A stretch of DNA of 33,611 nt, taken from Rhodospirillales bacterium (GTDB lineage: Bacteria; Pseudomonadota; Alphaproteobacteria; Rhodospirillales; Casp-alpha2). Made by a program: the position numbers and the translations under genes. Below are positions 24,312 to 31,850 of the stretch, in pieces. The notes under the pieces were generated by a model. It did not search any database. It saw only the letters and a program-made list of their open reading frames with translations, and had not been told where the DNA came from. The stretch lies in the NCBI GenBank assembly GCA_021775095.1, contig JAJFII010000081.1, forward strand, positions 1-33,611, read 5' to 3'. The stretch's first letter is position 1. Each line of letters starts with the position of its first letter.

Positions 24312-24571
24312 ATACCAACGGGTAGTGATAATGACTTATAGAGACGGCAGGGTAAGGTTTTCGACACGGAGCGTACGGCGCGGCGATACTGGTATCGCAA
24401 GCCGTGCGCGACACTGCTCGTAAGCTTCCCTGCCGCCATTTTGGTCATCCAAGCACGCCGCCGGAGGGCGTCAAAAACCCTTGACGATACCCCGCATCGC
24501 CTGCGTGTTTCTTCCTGCCCAGCAGAGTGCTTGGACGATCTCTAAGGATTATTTTCACTACTCGTTGGTAT
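24312..24571. repeat. 260-bp MITE-like element with terminal inverted repeats and two internal arms
   Basis: The ends ATACCAACGGGTAGTGATAAT and, inverted, ATACCAACGAGTAGTGAAAATAAT match over about 20 bp. Inside are arm A (GGCAGGG 24346-24352 with CCCTGCC 24428-24434, enclosing GCGATAC/GTATCGC at 24383-24398) and arm B (TCCAAGCAC 24448-24456 with GTGCTTGGA 24527-24535, enclosing CGTCAA/TTGACG). There is no coding frame. It fills most of the 426-bp gene-free gap 24246-24671. The form is that of a non-autonomous miniature transposable element or a structured repeat family. Confidence 0.75.
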
Positions 24572-24671
24572 AAGATAACGGGTAAACCGTCAGGAAAATC
24601 CCTTCGACGGGACAACCGGCGATACGGTTATTAGAAAAGCGAATTGCGCACCAACAATCCGTGATCGTGGT

Positions 24672-25487
24672 TTATTTCGGTAAATACATTTCCGCTTCGC
24701 CAGGGAACGTCCCGTTCCGGACATCTGTCGCAAACCGTTCAATGGCCGTTGCCGTCGCGCCCCTGATGTCCGCGTAGCGGCGGACAAATTTGGGCGACCA
24801 AGCGAACTGACCAAGCATATCGTCGGTGACCAATATTTGACCATCGCAATCCGCCGAGGCGCCAATGCCGATGGTTGGAATATCGACGGCGGCGGTGATG
24901 TCTTTCGCCAAATCACAGACAACCCCCTCGACAACAACCGCAAAGGCCCCGGCCTCGGCAACGGCGATGGCACTATCGATCACCCGTTTCCGTTCGTCAT
25001 CGGTTCTGCCGACAACCCGAAATCCGCCGCTGATATTTACGAACTGCGGGAGCAGGCCAATATGCCCGACCACCGGGATTCCCCGCTCAACCAAAAACCG
25101 AATGGTTTCCGGCGCCTGGTGGTTATATTCAAGTTTCACCGCCTGGCAGGCCACTTCCTGGATCACCCTCAGGCTGGACCGGTAGGCCACTTCAGGACTT
25201 TCCTCATAACTACCAAAGGGCAAATCAACCACGACCAGGGCCTTTTCGGCACCGCGCATGACCGCCTGGCCATGCAGAATCATCATGTCCAGGGTAACGG
25301 TGGTGGTATCTTTCATGCCGTGTAAAACCATGCCGACGGAATCGCCGACCAGCAGCAGGTCACAATGGGGGTCCAGCGCCTCCGCCATCGGCGCCGTATA
25401 GGCCGTCAGGCAAACCAGGTTTTCCCGGCCCTTGGCACGAACGATATCGACGGTGGTTTTCCGACGGTTTTTACGGGCCAACGACAT
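24672..25487 (-). CDS. panB: 3-methyl-2-oxobutanoate hydroxymethyltransferase
   Basis: 271 residues, standard length. PanB transfers a hydroxymethyl group from 5,10-methylene-tetrahydrofolate to ketoisovalerate, giving ketopantoate, the first committed step of pantothenate and CoA synthesis; it is a cytoplasmic Mg-dependent TIM barrel. Marks are 'LTAYTAPMAEALD', 'LLLVGDSVGMVLHGMKDT' (metal-binding D), 'VVDLPFGSYEES' and 'IPTIGIGASADCDGQILV'. Two usually invariant spots differ a little: 'VKLEYN' for VKLEGG and 'GHIGLLPQ' for GHIGLTPQ. AAAGGAG precedes the ATG. No panC is adjacent. The 286 bp upstream (25488-25773) hold no gene, only a GGTGTG/CACACC inverted repeat at 25620-25637. Confidence 0.95.
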   Translation of the reverse strand: MSLARKNRRKTTVDIVRAKGRENLVCLTAYTAPMAEALDPHCDLLLVGDSVGMVLHGMKDTTTVTLDMMILHGQAVMRGAEKALVVVDLPFGSYEESPEVAYRSSLRVIQEVACQAVKLEYNHQAPETIRFLVERGIPVVGHIGLLPQFVNISGGFRVVGRTDDERKRVIDSAIAVAEAGAFAVVVEGVVCDLAKDITAAVDIPTIGIGASADCDGQILVTDDMLGQFAWSPKFVRRYADIRGATATAIERFATDVRNGTFPGEAEMYLPK

Positions 25488-25773
25488 ACAGATCTCCTTT
25501 ACTGAAAATTCGGCGAACGGACCGCTAACGGTGATCGCAGCCTTTTTCCGGCGGATTTTAGGTCCGTCGGGGATCTAATTCAATAAACGATTTCGCACTT
25601 GCAGCATTTTGCATTCACAGGTGTGTAAGTTCACACCGGCGGGCCCAGGTTCGTCCGGCTATGGGCGATCTGCGGTGCTGCCACCCTTTCAGCACGGATT
25701 ACCAACCAGAAGGAAGTCTCTCACCGCCTTAATCGTGCCTCGGGTGATCATGAAAAAACCTGGGCAGGTCCGA

Positions 25774-26292
25774 TTAGAATCGTGCCAGTCCACGGATGGG
25801 AATTCCTTTGGATTGGATGCCGCGAATGCCATCGAGCATAACGTCTAGGTCCGGCCGACAGGAGGCCGAGTTGGAAATGCCGACGACCTGCAACTGATTA
25901 TCGGCGTTGACGACAAAAATCCCCGGTTCGGCAAAGCGCCGGTCGGTTTCCGCCGGGCCGGCCGGATCGGAAATATAGAGACCAAGGTCGGCCATATCGG
26001 GTTCGCTCAAACCATAGGCACAAGGCAGGGTCCAGCCAAATTCTGCAATGTCGGCTTGGGCTTTTTCGAGGGGGTCCGCAGAGACGATGGTCAATGTCAC
26101 ACCCCGCTCGGCGAAGGCCGCCTGCATACCGTCAAGTTTACCGAGATAGGTCTTGCAGCGCGGACAATGACGGCCCCGATAAACCACCAGCACCCGCCAT
26201 TGCCCCGTCGCATCGCCAAGGCGCTGGGTGGTGCCGTCGACCATGTGAAGGGTTATGCCGGGTAGCGGCTGTCCGGGGGCAGGTGAGTTCAT
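25774..26292 (-). CDS. AhpC/TSA-family thioredoxin-like protein
   Basis: 172 residues of a thioredoxin fold. The putative active site is 'LVVYRGRHCPRCKTYLGKL', a CxxC where classic peroxiredoxins have a single peroxidatic cysteine within 'PVCTTE'. A third cysteine lies in 'SNSASCRPDL'. These AhpC/TSA-like proteins probably reduce peroxides or act as thiol oxidoreductases in the cytoplasm; no signal peptide is present. AAGGAA precedes the ATG. A palindrome and a direct repeat upstream (26369-26416) are candidate control sites. Confidence 0.87.
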   Translation of the reverse strand: MNSPAPGQPLPGITLHMVDGTTQRLGDATGQWRVLVVYRGRHCPRCKTYLGKLDGMQAAFAERGVTLTIVSADPLEKAQADIAEFGWTLPCAYGLSEPDMADLGLYISDPAGPAETDRRFAEPGIFVVNADNQLQVVGISNSASCRPDLDVMLDGIRGIQSKGIPIRGLARF

Positions 26293-26368
26293 AGTTCATT
26301 CCTTTGTTGAGGGGTAAAAAGTGGTCCCGTTCCACCGCCAAGGATTTAGGCTCCTGCCCCGAGTGAGT

Positions 26369-26416
26369 ATTGACGTCAATGACGACCGCGCGGAACGTCT
26401 TAGCCCGCGCGGAACG
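26369..26416. promoter_or_regulatory. Palindrome and 12-bp direct repeats upstream of the AhpC/TSA gene
   Basis: ATTGACGTCAAT (26369-26380) is a perfect 12-bp palindrome. CCGCGCGGAACG occurs at 26386-26397 and 26405-26416, 19 bp apart, close to two helical turns. They lie between the nucleotidase stop and the peroxiredoxin-like gene, both read leftward, so they sit where an operator or promoter for the latter is expected. Confidence 0.45.
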
Positions 26417-26445
26417 CCAAAGGTTTGACAGGGAAAACCGTTGTT

Positions 26446-27963
26446 TTATTTAGCGACAATCCGATCTTCCAGCATTGGCGAAACACTGCCTTTGGCCGTT
26501 ATGTAGTTCATGACGGAGGTCGCCATGAGGGTTGCACCGGAGGCATCGACCAATGTCTTGCCCTTGTTCAGCGTATCGTAACCGTCACCGCCGCCCCACA
26601 TGTAATCGGTGGTTGCGACGCGGTATTTGGCACCGGCGTCCAGGGGTTTTCCACCGACGGTAACATCGGTAACCCGGGCACCCTGGGCGGCTTTTGCATC
26701 ATAGGTGAACTTCAGACCGGAGACCTGCGGGAACCGTCCAGCCTTGTCTTCAACCCGGGAAACACCGTTTTCCAGGGCCGCCCGCAGATCGGCACCGGAG
26801 ACTTCGACCAATACGGTCACATTGCCAAAGGGCAATTCCGTCAACACGTCTTTGCGGGTCAGGGTGGTTCCGGCCGCATAGGTCCGATCCCCCCGGATTC
26901 CGCCGCCATTGGTAAAACCGATATCGGCTTTAACACCGGCCCGAATGGCGTCAGCGATCAGGTTGCCCATGGTCGTTTCACGGGTTCTCACGTCTCCCCG
27001 TTTGCTCACCAGTTCAACCGTGGTTTTGCCGACCGGAACATCCAGTTCCTTGCCCAATTGGTCTTCGTATTTGGCGACCAGTTTGGCAATTTCCGGGTCG
27101 GCGGCGACCCCGGCCGTCGTTGCAAATCGCCAGACCGGCAGGATATTCACCTCGGGGCCGCGGCGCCCCTTGCGCATTTCAATTTTTAAATCCACCACGG
27201 CAAGGTATTGCGCGTCATATCCGGCCTTTACGATCAATGTATCATTTTCATAGGCCGCCAACGGGTCGTGATCATGACCGCCCAGGATCACATCAATTCC
27301 CTTGACCTTGGACGCCAGTTCCCGATCTTCGGAAAAATCCAGGTGGGTCAAAGCGATAATCACCTGAGCCCCTTGTTTTTTGAGGTCCGCGACCATCGCT
27401 TTGGCGGTCTCCATAACCGGTTTAAAGGCGGCTTCGCCCGCCGTGTTGGCAAGGAATTCCGTCTCCGGTGTTAACAAACCAAACAGGCCAATTTTAAAAT
27501 CACCGACCTGTTTGACGGCTGAAATCGTGCCGCCGCCAAAGGGTTTGCCGTCCTTTTCGAAGACATTCGACGTGATCCAGGGAAAGGCCGACTGTTTCAT
27601 CCGTTGACGCAGCACCGCCGGGCCAAAATCAAATTCATGGTTGCCCAAAACCGCCGCATCGAATTTGAGGGCATTGAACAATTCAATCATCTGTGCCCCC
27701 TTGAGCAGACCGGACATGACGGATGGCGACAGCAGGTCGCCGCCCAGTGTCGTCATGGAATTGGCGGCCCGTGCCCGTTCCTGTTTCAGCAGGGTCATTA
27801 ACGGGGCCAGTCCGCCGACGCCGCCCTTGGGCGAAATTTCATAGACATCGTTGACATGCAAAAATGTTAGTTCGACCGACTGCGCGGCGACCACCCGGGA
27901 CACAAACACACTACCAACAAGCGATAAAGCAATGAATAAGAGTGAAATACGTTTTAGTAACAT
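26446..27963 (-). CDS. Exported 5'-nucleotidase / 2',3'-cyclic phosphodiesterase family protein
   Basis: 505 residues with a signal peptide ('ISLLFIALSLVGSVFVS', cleaved near 'VAA-QS'). The N-terminal metallophosphoesterase domain has 'FLHVNDVYEI', 'GGDLLSPS', 'AVLGNHEFDFG', 'IALTHLDF' and 'DVILGGHDHD', which supply the two-metal ligands. The C-terminal nucleotidase domain (about 320-490) has 'TNGGGIRGD' and 'YMWGGGDGYD', whose aromatic residues stack on the base. It should remove phosphate from nucleotides in the periplasm for nucleoside and phosphate salvage. AGGAGAG precedes ATG 27963. Confidence 0.94.
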   Translation of the reverse strand: MLLKRISLLFIALSLVGSVFVSRVVAAQSVELTFLHVNDVYEISPKGGVGGLAPLMTLLKQERARAANSMTTLGGDLLSPSVMSGLLKGAQMIELFNALKFDAAVLGNHEFDFGPAVLRQRMKQSAFPWITSNVFEKDGKPFGGGTISAVKQVGDFKIGLFGLLTPETEFLANTAGEAAFKPVMETAKAMVADLKKQGAQVIIALTHLDFSEDRELASKVKGIDVILGGHDHDPLAAYENDTLIVKAGYDAQYLAVVDLKIEMRKGRRGPEVNILPVWRFATTAGVAADPEIAKLVAKYEDQLGKELDVPVGKTTVELVSKRGDVRTRETTMGNLIADAIRAGVKADIGFTNGGGIRGDRTYAAGTTLTRKDVLTELPFGNVTVLVEVSGADLRAALENGVSRVEDKAGRFPQVSGLKFTYDAKAAQGARVTDVTVGGKPLDAGAKYRVATTDYMWGGGDGYDTLNKGKTLVDASGATLMATSVMNYITAKGSVSPMLEDRIVAK

Positions 27964-28451
27964 CTTGCTCTCCTGAAATTTATCCTTTTAAACCCGTATC
28001 AGATCTCATTTGCCGTGGCCGACCGGGTCCTATGGATCTCTGCAAAACCCCGCACAGGTGCGATTTTACCAATTATCCCGTCGATAATCCCGTCGGTCCA
28101 CTCTTTTGCGCAACCATTTACAGAAAAACAGACACATGCGAATTCGTTGCACTCCGAACCGACGGGAATTTCGGGGTGAAATACCGCAGGCCGATTTCAG
28201 CCGAATAAAGGCCATCCGTCAATGGCCGCGTGCGACCATCAAGCCGTCGATGAGACCTTACTCTGCGTCTGCATCAATAATCGTTCCGCAAGTTGAATGG
28301 CGGTTCAATCACCACAGGGTTTTCTGATTTCTGAATTGTGCCCGATTGCTCAACAAAACCTGGAACAGTTGATCTCTATGGCGTCTCTCGCAAATACCTG
28401 GGGTTTGGGCGGGTGTGGCTTGTCGACCCAGATCAAACCGCCTATTCTGGC

Positions 28452-28476
28452 AATTGGCCCCATTCTGGGGCCAATT
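28452..28476. promoter_or_regulatory. Perfect 11-bp inverted repeat before the MocR gene
   Basis: AATTGGCCCCA and TGGGGCCAATT surround TTC and end 16 bp before the MocR start codon, followed by a short T run. It could be a dimeric operator for autoregulation or a terminator-like attenuator in the leader. The rest of the 529-bp gap 27964-28492 holds no gene I can support; a tandem ATCCCGTCG repeat lies near 28075-28101. Confidence 0.55.
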
Positions 28477-28492
28477 TTTACACCTACGGGGT

Positions 28493-29998
28493 ATGGATCG
28501 CGTGCGGGACTCCCTCTTTCAGCTACATCGTGTTAAAAATGTCAGCATCCAATCGCAAATCCGCGAAATGCTGGTGTCGGCAATTTTGGGCGGACAACTG
28601 CCATCGAACACGCCGCTTCCGTCCAGCCGTAAAATGTCTAAAACCCTTGGCGTCAGCCGTAATACGGTGGTTTTGGCCTACCAGGGTCTGGTCGATGACG
28701 GGTATTTGTTGTCAAAGGAACGCAGCGGTTTTTACGTTGACCCGGAAATCCTGGAAGGACGCGCCGACCAAAAAAATTATGCGGTTTCGTCTAAATTAAA
28801 GGACATCGGTTGGGGGCAGCGATTTAAACTCAAACCCAGCGAAACCCGCAACCATAAAAAACCCCTGGACTGGCAGGCCTATCCCTATCCGTTTATTTCC
28901 AATCAGGTCGATCCGGAACTTTTCCCCATTGCCGCCTGGCGGGAATGTTCACGCCAGGCCATGGGAAAACGCGGCATGGACGCATGGACCAGCGATACCA
29001 GTGGCAGCGATGATCCGCAGTTGCTCGAACAGATTCGCGCCCGCCTGCTGCCGAGACGCGGCATTATGGCTGCTGAAAATGAAGTGTTAATTACGCTGGG
29101 TGCACAAAATGCCCTGTATATGCTGTCGAGTTTGCTCGTCCGTGCGGATACGACCATTGGCATTGAAGATCCGGGATACCCGGACGCCCGCAATATTTTT
29201 GCCTTAAAAACCGACCGCTTGTTGCCCATTGAGGTAAACGATAATGGGTTACCGGTCGATTCCCGGCTCGACCCGTGCGACTATGTGTATGTAACACCCA
29301 GCCACCAGTGCCCGACGACGCGAACCCTGCCACTGGACAAACGCAAGGCACTTCTCGAGCGGGCTGGACAAAAAGACTTTGTTATCATCGAAGATGATTA
29401 TGAATCTGAGACCAATTATGCAGGGGCGCCGACACCGGCACTGAAATCTTTGGATGTTGACGGTCGGGTGATCTACATTGGCAGCCTGTCGAAAACCCTG
29501 TTCCCGGGCCTTCGCCTGGGTTATGTGGTTGCGTCAGCCGAGCTGATCCACGAACTGCGCGCCCTCAGACTGTATGTCATGCGCCACACCCCCAACAACA
29601 ACCAACGGACCCTGGCGTATTTCCTGTCGCTCGGCCATCACGACACGCTGGTCCACCGGTTGCACCGGGCCTACCGATCCCGCTGGCAGGCCATGGCCGA
29701 CGCACTTAATCAGCATATGCCAAATACCACAACGGTCCCGGTATACGGAGGATCGACCTTCTGGATTGAAGGGCCAGCAGATCTGGATGGCGACCAATTG
29801 GCCAGGGATGCCCTGGAAAACGGTATTGTCATTGAACCCGGATCGATCCACTTTGCCGATCCCAAGGGGCCGAAAAACTTTTTCCGCCTCGGGTTTTCAT
29901 CCATTTCAGAAAATAAAATCGATGCGGGCATCAAACTTTTGGCCGATTTGATATCGCGTCACTGCGAGCCGCAGAAGCCGAACGCTTTAAATCTCTAA
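28493..29998 (+). CDS. MocR/PdxR-type regulator (GntR-aminotransferase fusion)
   Basis: 501 residues from ATG 28493; the upstream in-frame extension reads through the inverted repeat and lacks a family match. The N-terminal GntR winged helix (about 10-80) has 'PLPSSRKMSKTLGVSRNTVV' and 'YQGLVDDGYLLSKERSGFYV'. The C-terminal fold-type I aminotransferase-like domain (about 120-495) keeps the PLP lysine K334 in 'IGSLSKTLFPGLRLGYV', plus 'TPSHQCPTTRTLP' and 'IIEDDYESE'. MocR proteins sense PLP or its amino-acid aldimines and control PLP synthesis, GABA, taurine or similar pathways. The nearest divergent gene is the 5'-nucleotidase; the real target is not evident. Confidence 0.94.
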   Translation: MDRVRDSLFQLHRVKNVSIQSQIREMLVSAILGGQLPSNTPLPSSRKMSKTLGVSRNTVVLAYQGLVDDGYLLSKERSGFYVDPEILEGRADQKNYAVSSKLKDIGWGQRFKLKPSETRNHKKPLDWQAYPYPFISNQVDPELFPIAAWRECSRQAMGKRGMDAWTSDTSGSDDPQLLEQIRARLLPRRGIMAAENEVLITLGAQNALYMLSSLLVRADTTIGIEDPGYPDARNIFALKTDRLLPIEVNDNGLPVDSRLDPCDYVYVTPSHQCPTTRTLPLDKRKALLERAGQKDFVIIEDDYESETNYAGAPTPALKSLDVDGRVIYIGSLSKTLFPGLRLGYVVASAELIHELRALRLYVMRHTPNNNQRTLAYFLSLGHHDTLVHRLHRAYRSRWQAMADALNQHMPNTTTVPVYGGSTFWIEGPADLDGDQLARDALENGIVIEPGSIHFADPKGPKNFFRLGFSSISENKIDAGIKLLADLISRHCEPQKPNALNL

Positions 29999-30060
29999 CC
30001 CATTGATAAACATAATTTTTTATTTGATCAGATGGACATAAAGTAGAGCCGTTTCAATGC

Positions 30061-30198
30061 GTGTCCGAGAAATTAGATCGCTACTTTTACGTTGCGGGTC
30101 CAGAATTGCACCGATCCAAAAGCGCTAAACTTCAAGACTATATTTTGGATATTGAAGAGCCACCTGATCCTCAGGCAATCCGTTTGAACGACACTTAG
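30061..30198 (+). CDS. Possible small protein, 45 aa
   Basis: GTG at 30061 opens a 45-codon frame ending in TAG at 30196-30198. The product begins 'SEKLDRYFYVAGPELHRSKS' and ends 'EEPPDPQAIRLNDT'; it is hydrophilic and acidic, with protein-like composition. The ribosome site is weak. It lies in the 242-bp gap between the MocR gene and the small membrane protein. Coding status uncertain. Confidence 0.4.
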   Translation: MSEKLDRYFYVAGPELHRSKSAKLQDYILDIEEPPDPQAIRLNDT

Positions 30199-30240
30199 CA
30201 TACTGGTATAAGAGGATAACTCCGCCTGAGGAGGGTACCT

Positions 30241-30441
30241 GTGTCGTATATTTTTACTGCCTTGATTTTATTTATTCCCGTAAATGCCTACGCCTATATC
30301 GATCCCAGTACCGGCAGCATTGTTTTGCAATTCCTGATCGCCGGGCTGGTCACGGGTTTATTTGTGGTCAAACAGTTCTGGTTCAACATCAAAAGCATGT
30401 TTCAGCGGATTTTTGGCGCTAAACCTGACAACGAACCATAG
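30241..30441 (+). CDS. Small membrane protein with 'AYIDPSTGS' motif
   Basis: 66 residues from GTG 30241 behind GAGGAGG. The N-terminal hydrophobic helix 'IFTALILFIPVNAYA' is followed by the hallmark 'YIDPSTGSIVLQFLIAGLVT', a second helix, and a basic end ('FWFNIKSMFQRIFGAK'). Short proteins with a 'YIDPGTGS-LQ' motif recur beside methyltransferase and sulfatase or phosphodiesterase genes in polysaccharide and envelope loci, which is exactly the context here. Biochemical role unknown to me. Confidence 0.82.
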   Translation: MSYIFTALILFIPVNAYAYIDPSTGSIVLQFLIAGLVTGLFVVKQFWFNIKSMFQRIFGAKPDNEP

Positions 30442-30455
30442 AGGATGACAGGATT

Positions 30456-31844
30456 TTGATTGTTTCATCGTCTGTAAATCCGGCTTCGTTTCGGGACCCG
30501 TCGGGATTTGTTTTTCACCACCAACACCGGGTTTATCGACAAATCAATTCGGCTGGGAAAAGCGACTTTGAACAGCTTATGACCAGTGGCCTTTATGAGG
30601 CACTGGTAACAGATGACCTGATCCTGTCGCACGAGGATGCGGCCATTGAATTGGCGCCGCAACCAGATGCGTGGAAAATCATTCAACCGCAGCAACTTAA
30701 TTTTATTTCCCATCCCTACGAATGGTCCTTCAGCCAACTTAAAGACGCCGCCCTGTTAACCCTCGAAATTCAAAATCGTGCCCTGGAATTTGGCATGACG
30801 CTGAAAGATGCCAGCGCCTATAACATCCAGTTTCAAAACGGCAGCCCTGTCTTTATCGATACCCTATCCTTCCAGAACCATTCCGACGGCGCACCCTGGG
30901 GCGCTTACCGACAATTCTGTCAGCATTTTCTGGCACCGCTCGCTTTAATGAGCACGTGCGACATTCGGTTAAGCCGGATGCTGCAGCTTTATATCGATGG
31001 CATTCCTTTAGACATTGCCAGTAAGCTATTGCCATTTCGCGCAAAATTACGCCCGTCACTGGCCATGCATATTATCCTTCACGCGCGAAGCCAGCGAACC
31101 CACCAAGGTGCGCCGCTGACCAACGCGCAAAAAAAACGCACGCTCAGCACCCGATCCTTTTTGGCCCTGCTGGACAACCTGAAAGGTGCCGTTGAGCGGT
31201 TGAAGTGGCAACTAGGCGGAACGGAATGGCATGACTATTACGACAGAAATAATAACTACGGGGCTGCAGGGTTATCGATCAAGGACGCGTTAATTGAGCA
31301 AATTGTATCGACGATTAAGCCCGACAGCGTTTGGGATTTGGGTGCCAATGTGGGGCGCTATAGTCAAACTGCCGCAAAACACGCAAACACTGTTGTTGCC
31401 TGGGATATCGACCCGACCTGTGTTGAAAGCAATTATCTGCATTGCCGTAATAAGGGCTTAACCCGCATTTTGCCTTTATTTCTCGATCTAACCAACCCCA
31501 GCCCCCGTTTAGGCTGGAGCAATGCTGAGCGGGCATCGCTTATCGACCGGGGCCCGGTTGATCTTGTTCTGGCGCTTGGGCTCATTCACCATCTGGCGAT
31601 ATCAAACAATGTTCCGCTGCTAATGATTGCCGAATTTCTTGCCAACATATGCCGTCATCTGATTATTGAGTTCGTACCGAAACACGATTTACAAGTCATC
31701 AAACTTCTGGCCACCCGGGACGATGTATTTGCTCAATATCACCCAATTGGTTTTGAAAGCGCCTTTACACCCTATTTCGACTGGACCGGAAAAACCAAAA
31801 TACAGGGAACGGAGCGGACGATATACGCCATGGTTCGAAAATAG
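30456..31844 (+). CDS. Class I SAM methyltransferase with long, kinase-like N-terminal domain
   Basis: 462 residues from TTG 30456, ten bases after GAGGAT; an ATG at 30445 leads to an immediate stop, so TTG is preferred. The C-terminal half has the SAM-binding motif 'VWDLGANVGRYSQTAA' (292 onward), 'VVAWDIDPTCVESN' and 'DLVLALGLIHHLAISNNVP'. The N-terminal half has 'YEWSFSQLKDAALLTLEIQ' and 'GMTLKDASAYNIQF' with 'GSPVFIDTLSFQ' (D118, N123, D135), whose spacing mimics the catalytic loop and metal-binding Asp of aminoglycoside-kinase-like folds. The substrate is unknown; the neighbours suggest a glycan or lipid. It lies 6 nt ahead of the sulfatase-type gene. Confidence 0.87.
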   Translation: MIVSSSVNPASFRDPSGFVFHHQHRVYRQINSAGKSDFEQLMTSGLYEALVTDDLILSHEDAAIELAPQPDAWKIIQPQQLNFISHPYEWSFSQLKDAALLTLEIQNRALEFGMTLKDASAYNIQFQNGSPVFIDTLSFQNHSDGAPWGAYRQFCQHFLAPLALMSTCDIRLSRMLQLYIDGIPLDIASKLLPFRAKLRPSLAMHIILHARSQRTHQGAPLTNAQKKRTLSTRSFLALLDNLKGAVERLKWQLGGTEWHDYYDRNNNYGAAGLSIKDALIEQIVSTIKPDSVWDLGANVGRYSQTAAKHANTVVAWDIDPTCVESNYLHCRNKGLTRILPLFLDLTNPSPRLGWSNAERASLIDRGPVDLVLALGLIHHLAISNNVPLLMIAEFLANICRHLIIEFVPKHDLQVIKLLATRDDVFAQYHPIGFESAFTPYFDWTGKTKIQGTERTIYAMVRK

Positions 31845-31850
31845 AAAACG

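Noticed and set aside
25753-25770. Possible terminator of the AhpC/TSA gene (ACCT/AGGT stem followed by T6 on the minus strand)
   Set aside because: A four-pair stem is too weak to call with confidence.
25488-25773. Riboswitch-like leader ahead of panB
   Set aside because: I could find a short inverted repeat but no conserved core of a known riboswitch class.
27964-28492. Several short frames between the nucleotidase and the MocR gene
   Set aside because: None has a ribosome site, family resemblance or consistent composition; treated as non-coding control region.
30203-30218. TGGTATAAGA...TAAC similar to the right flank of the structured element at 24567-24579
   Set aside because: Only about ten bases match and the conserved terminal repeat is absent, so chance is the simpler explanation.
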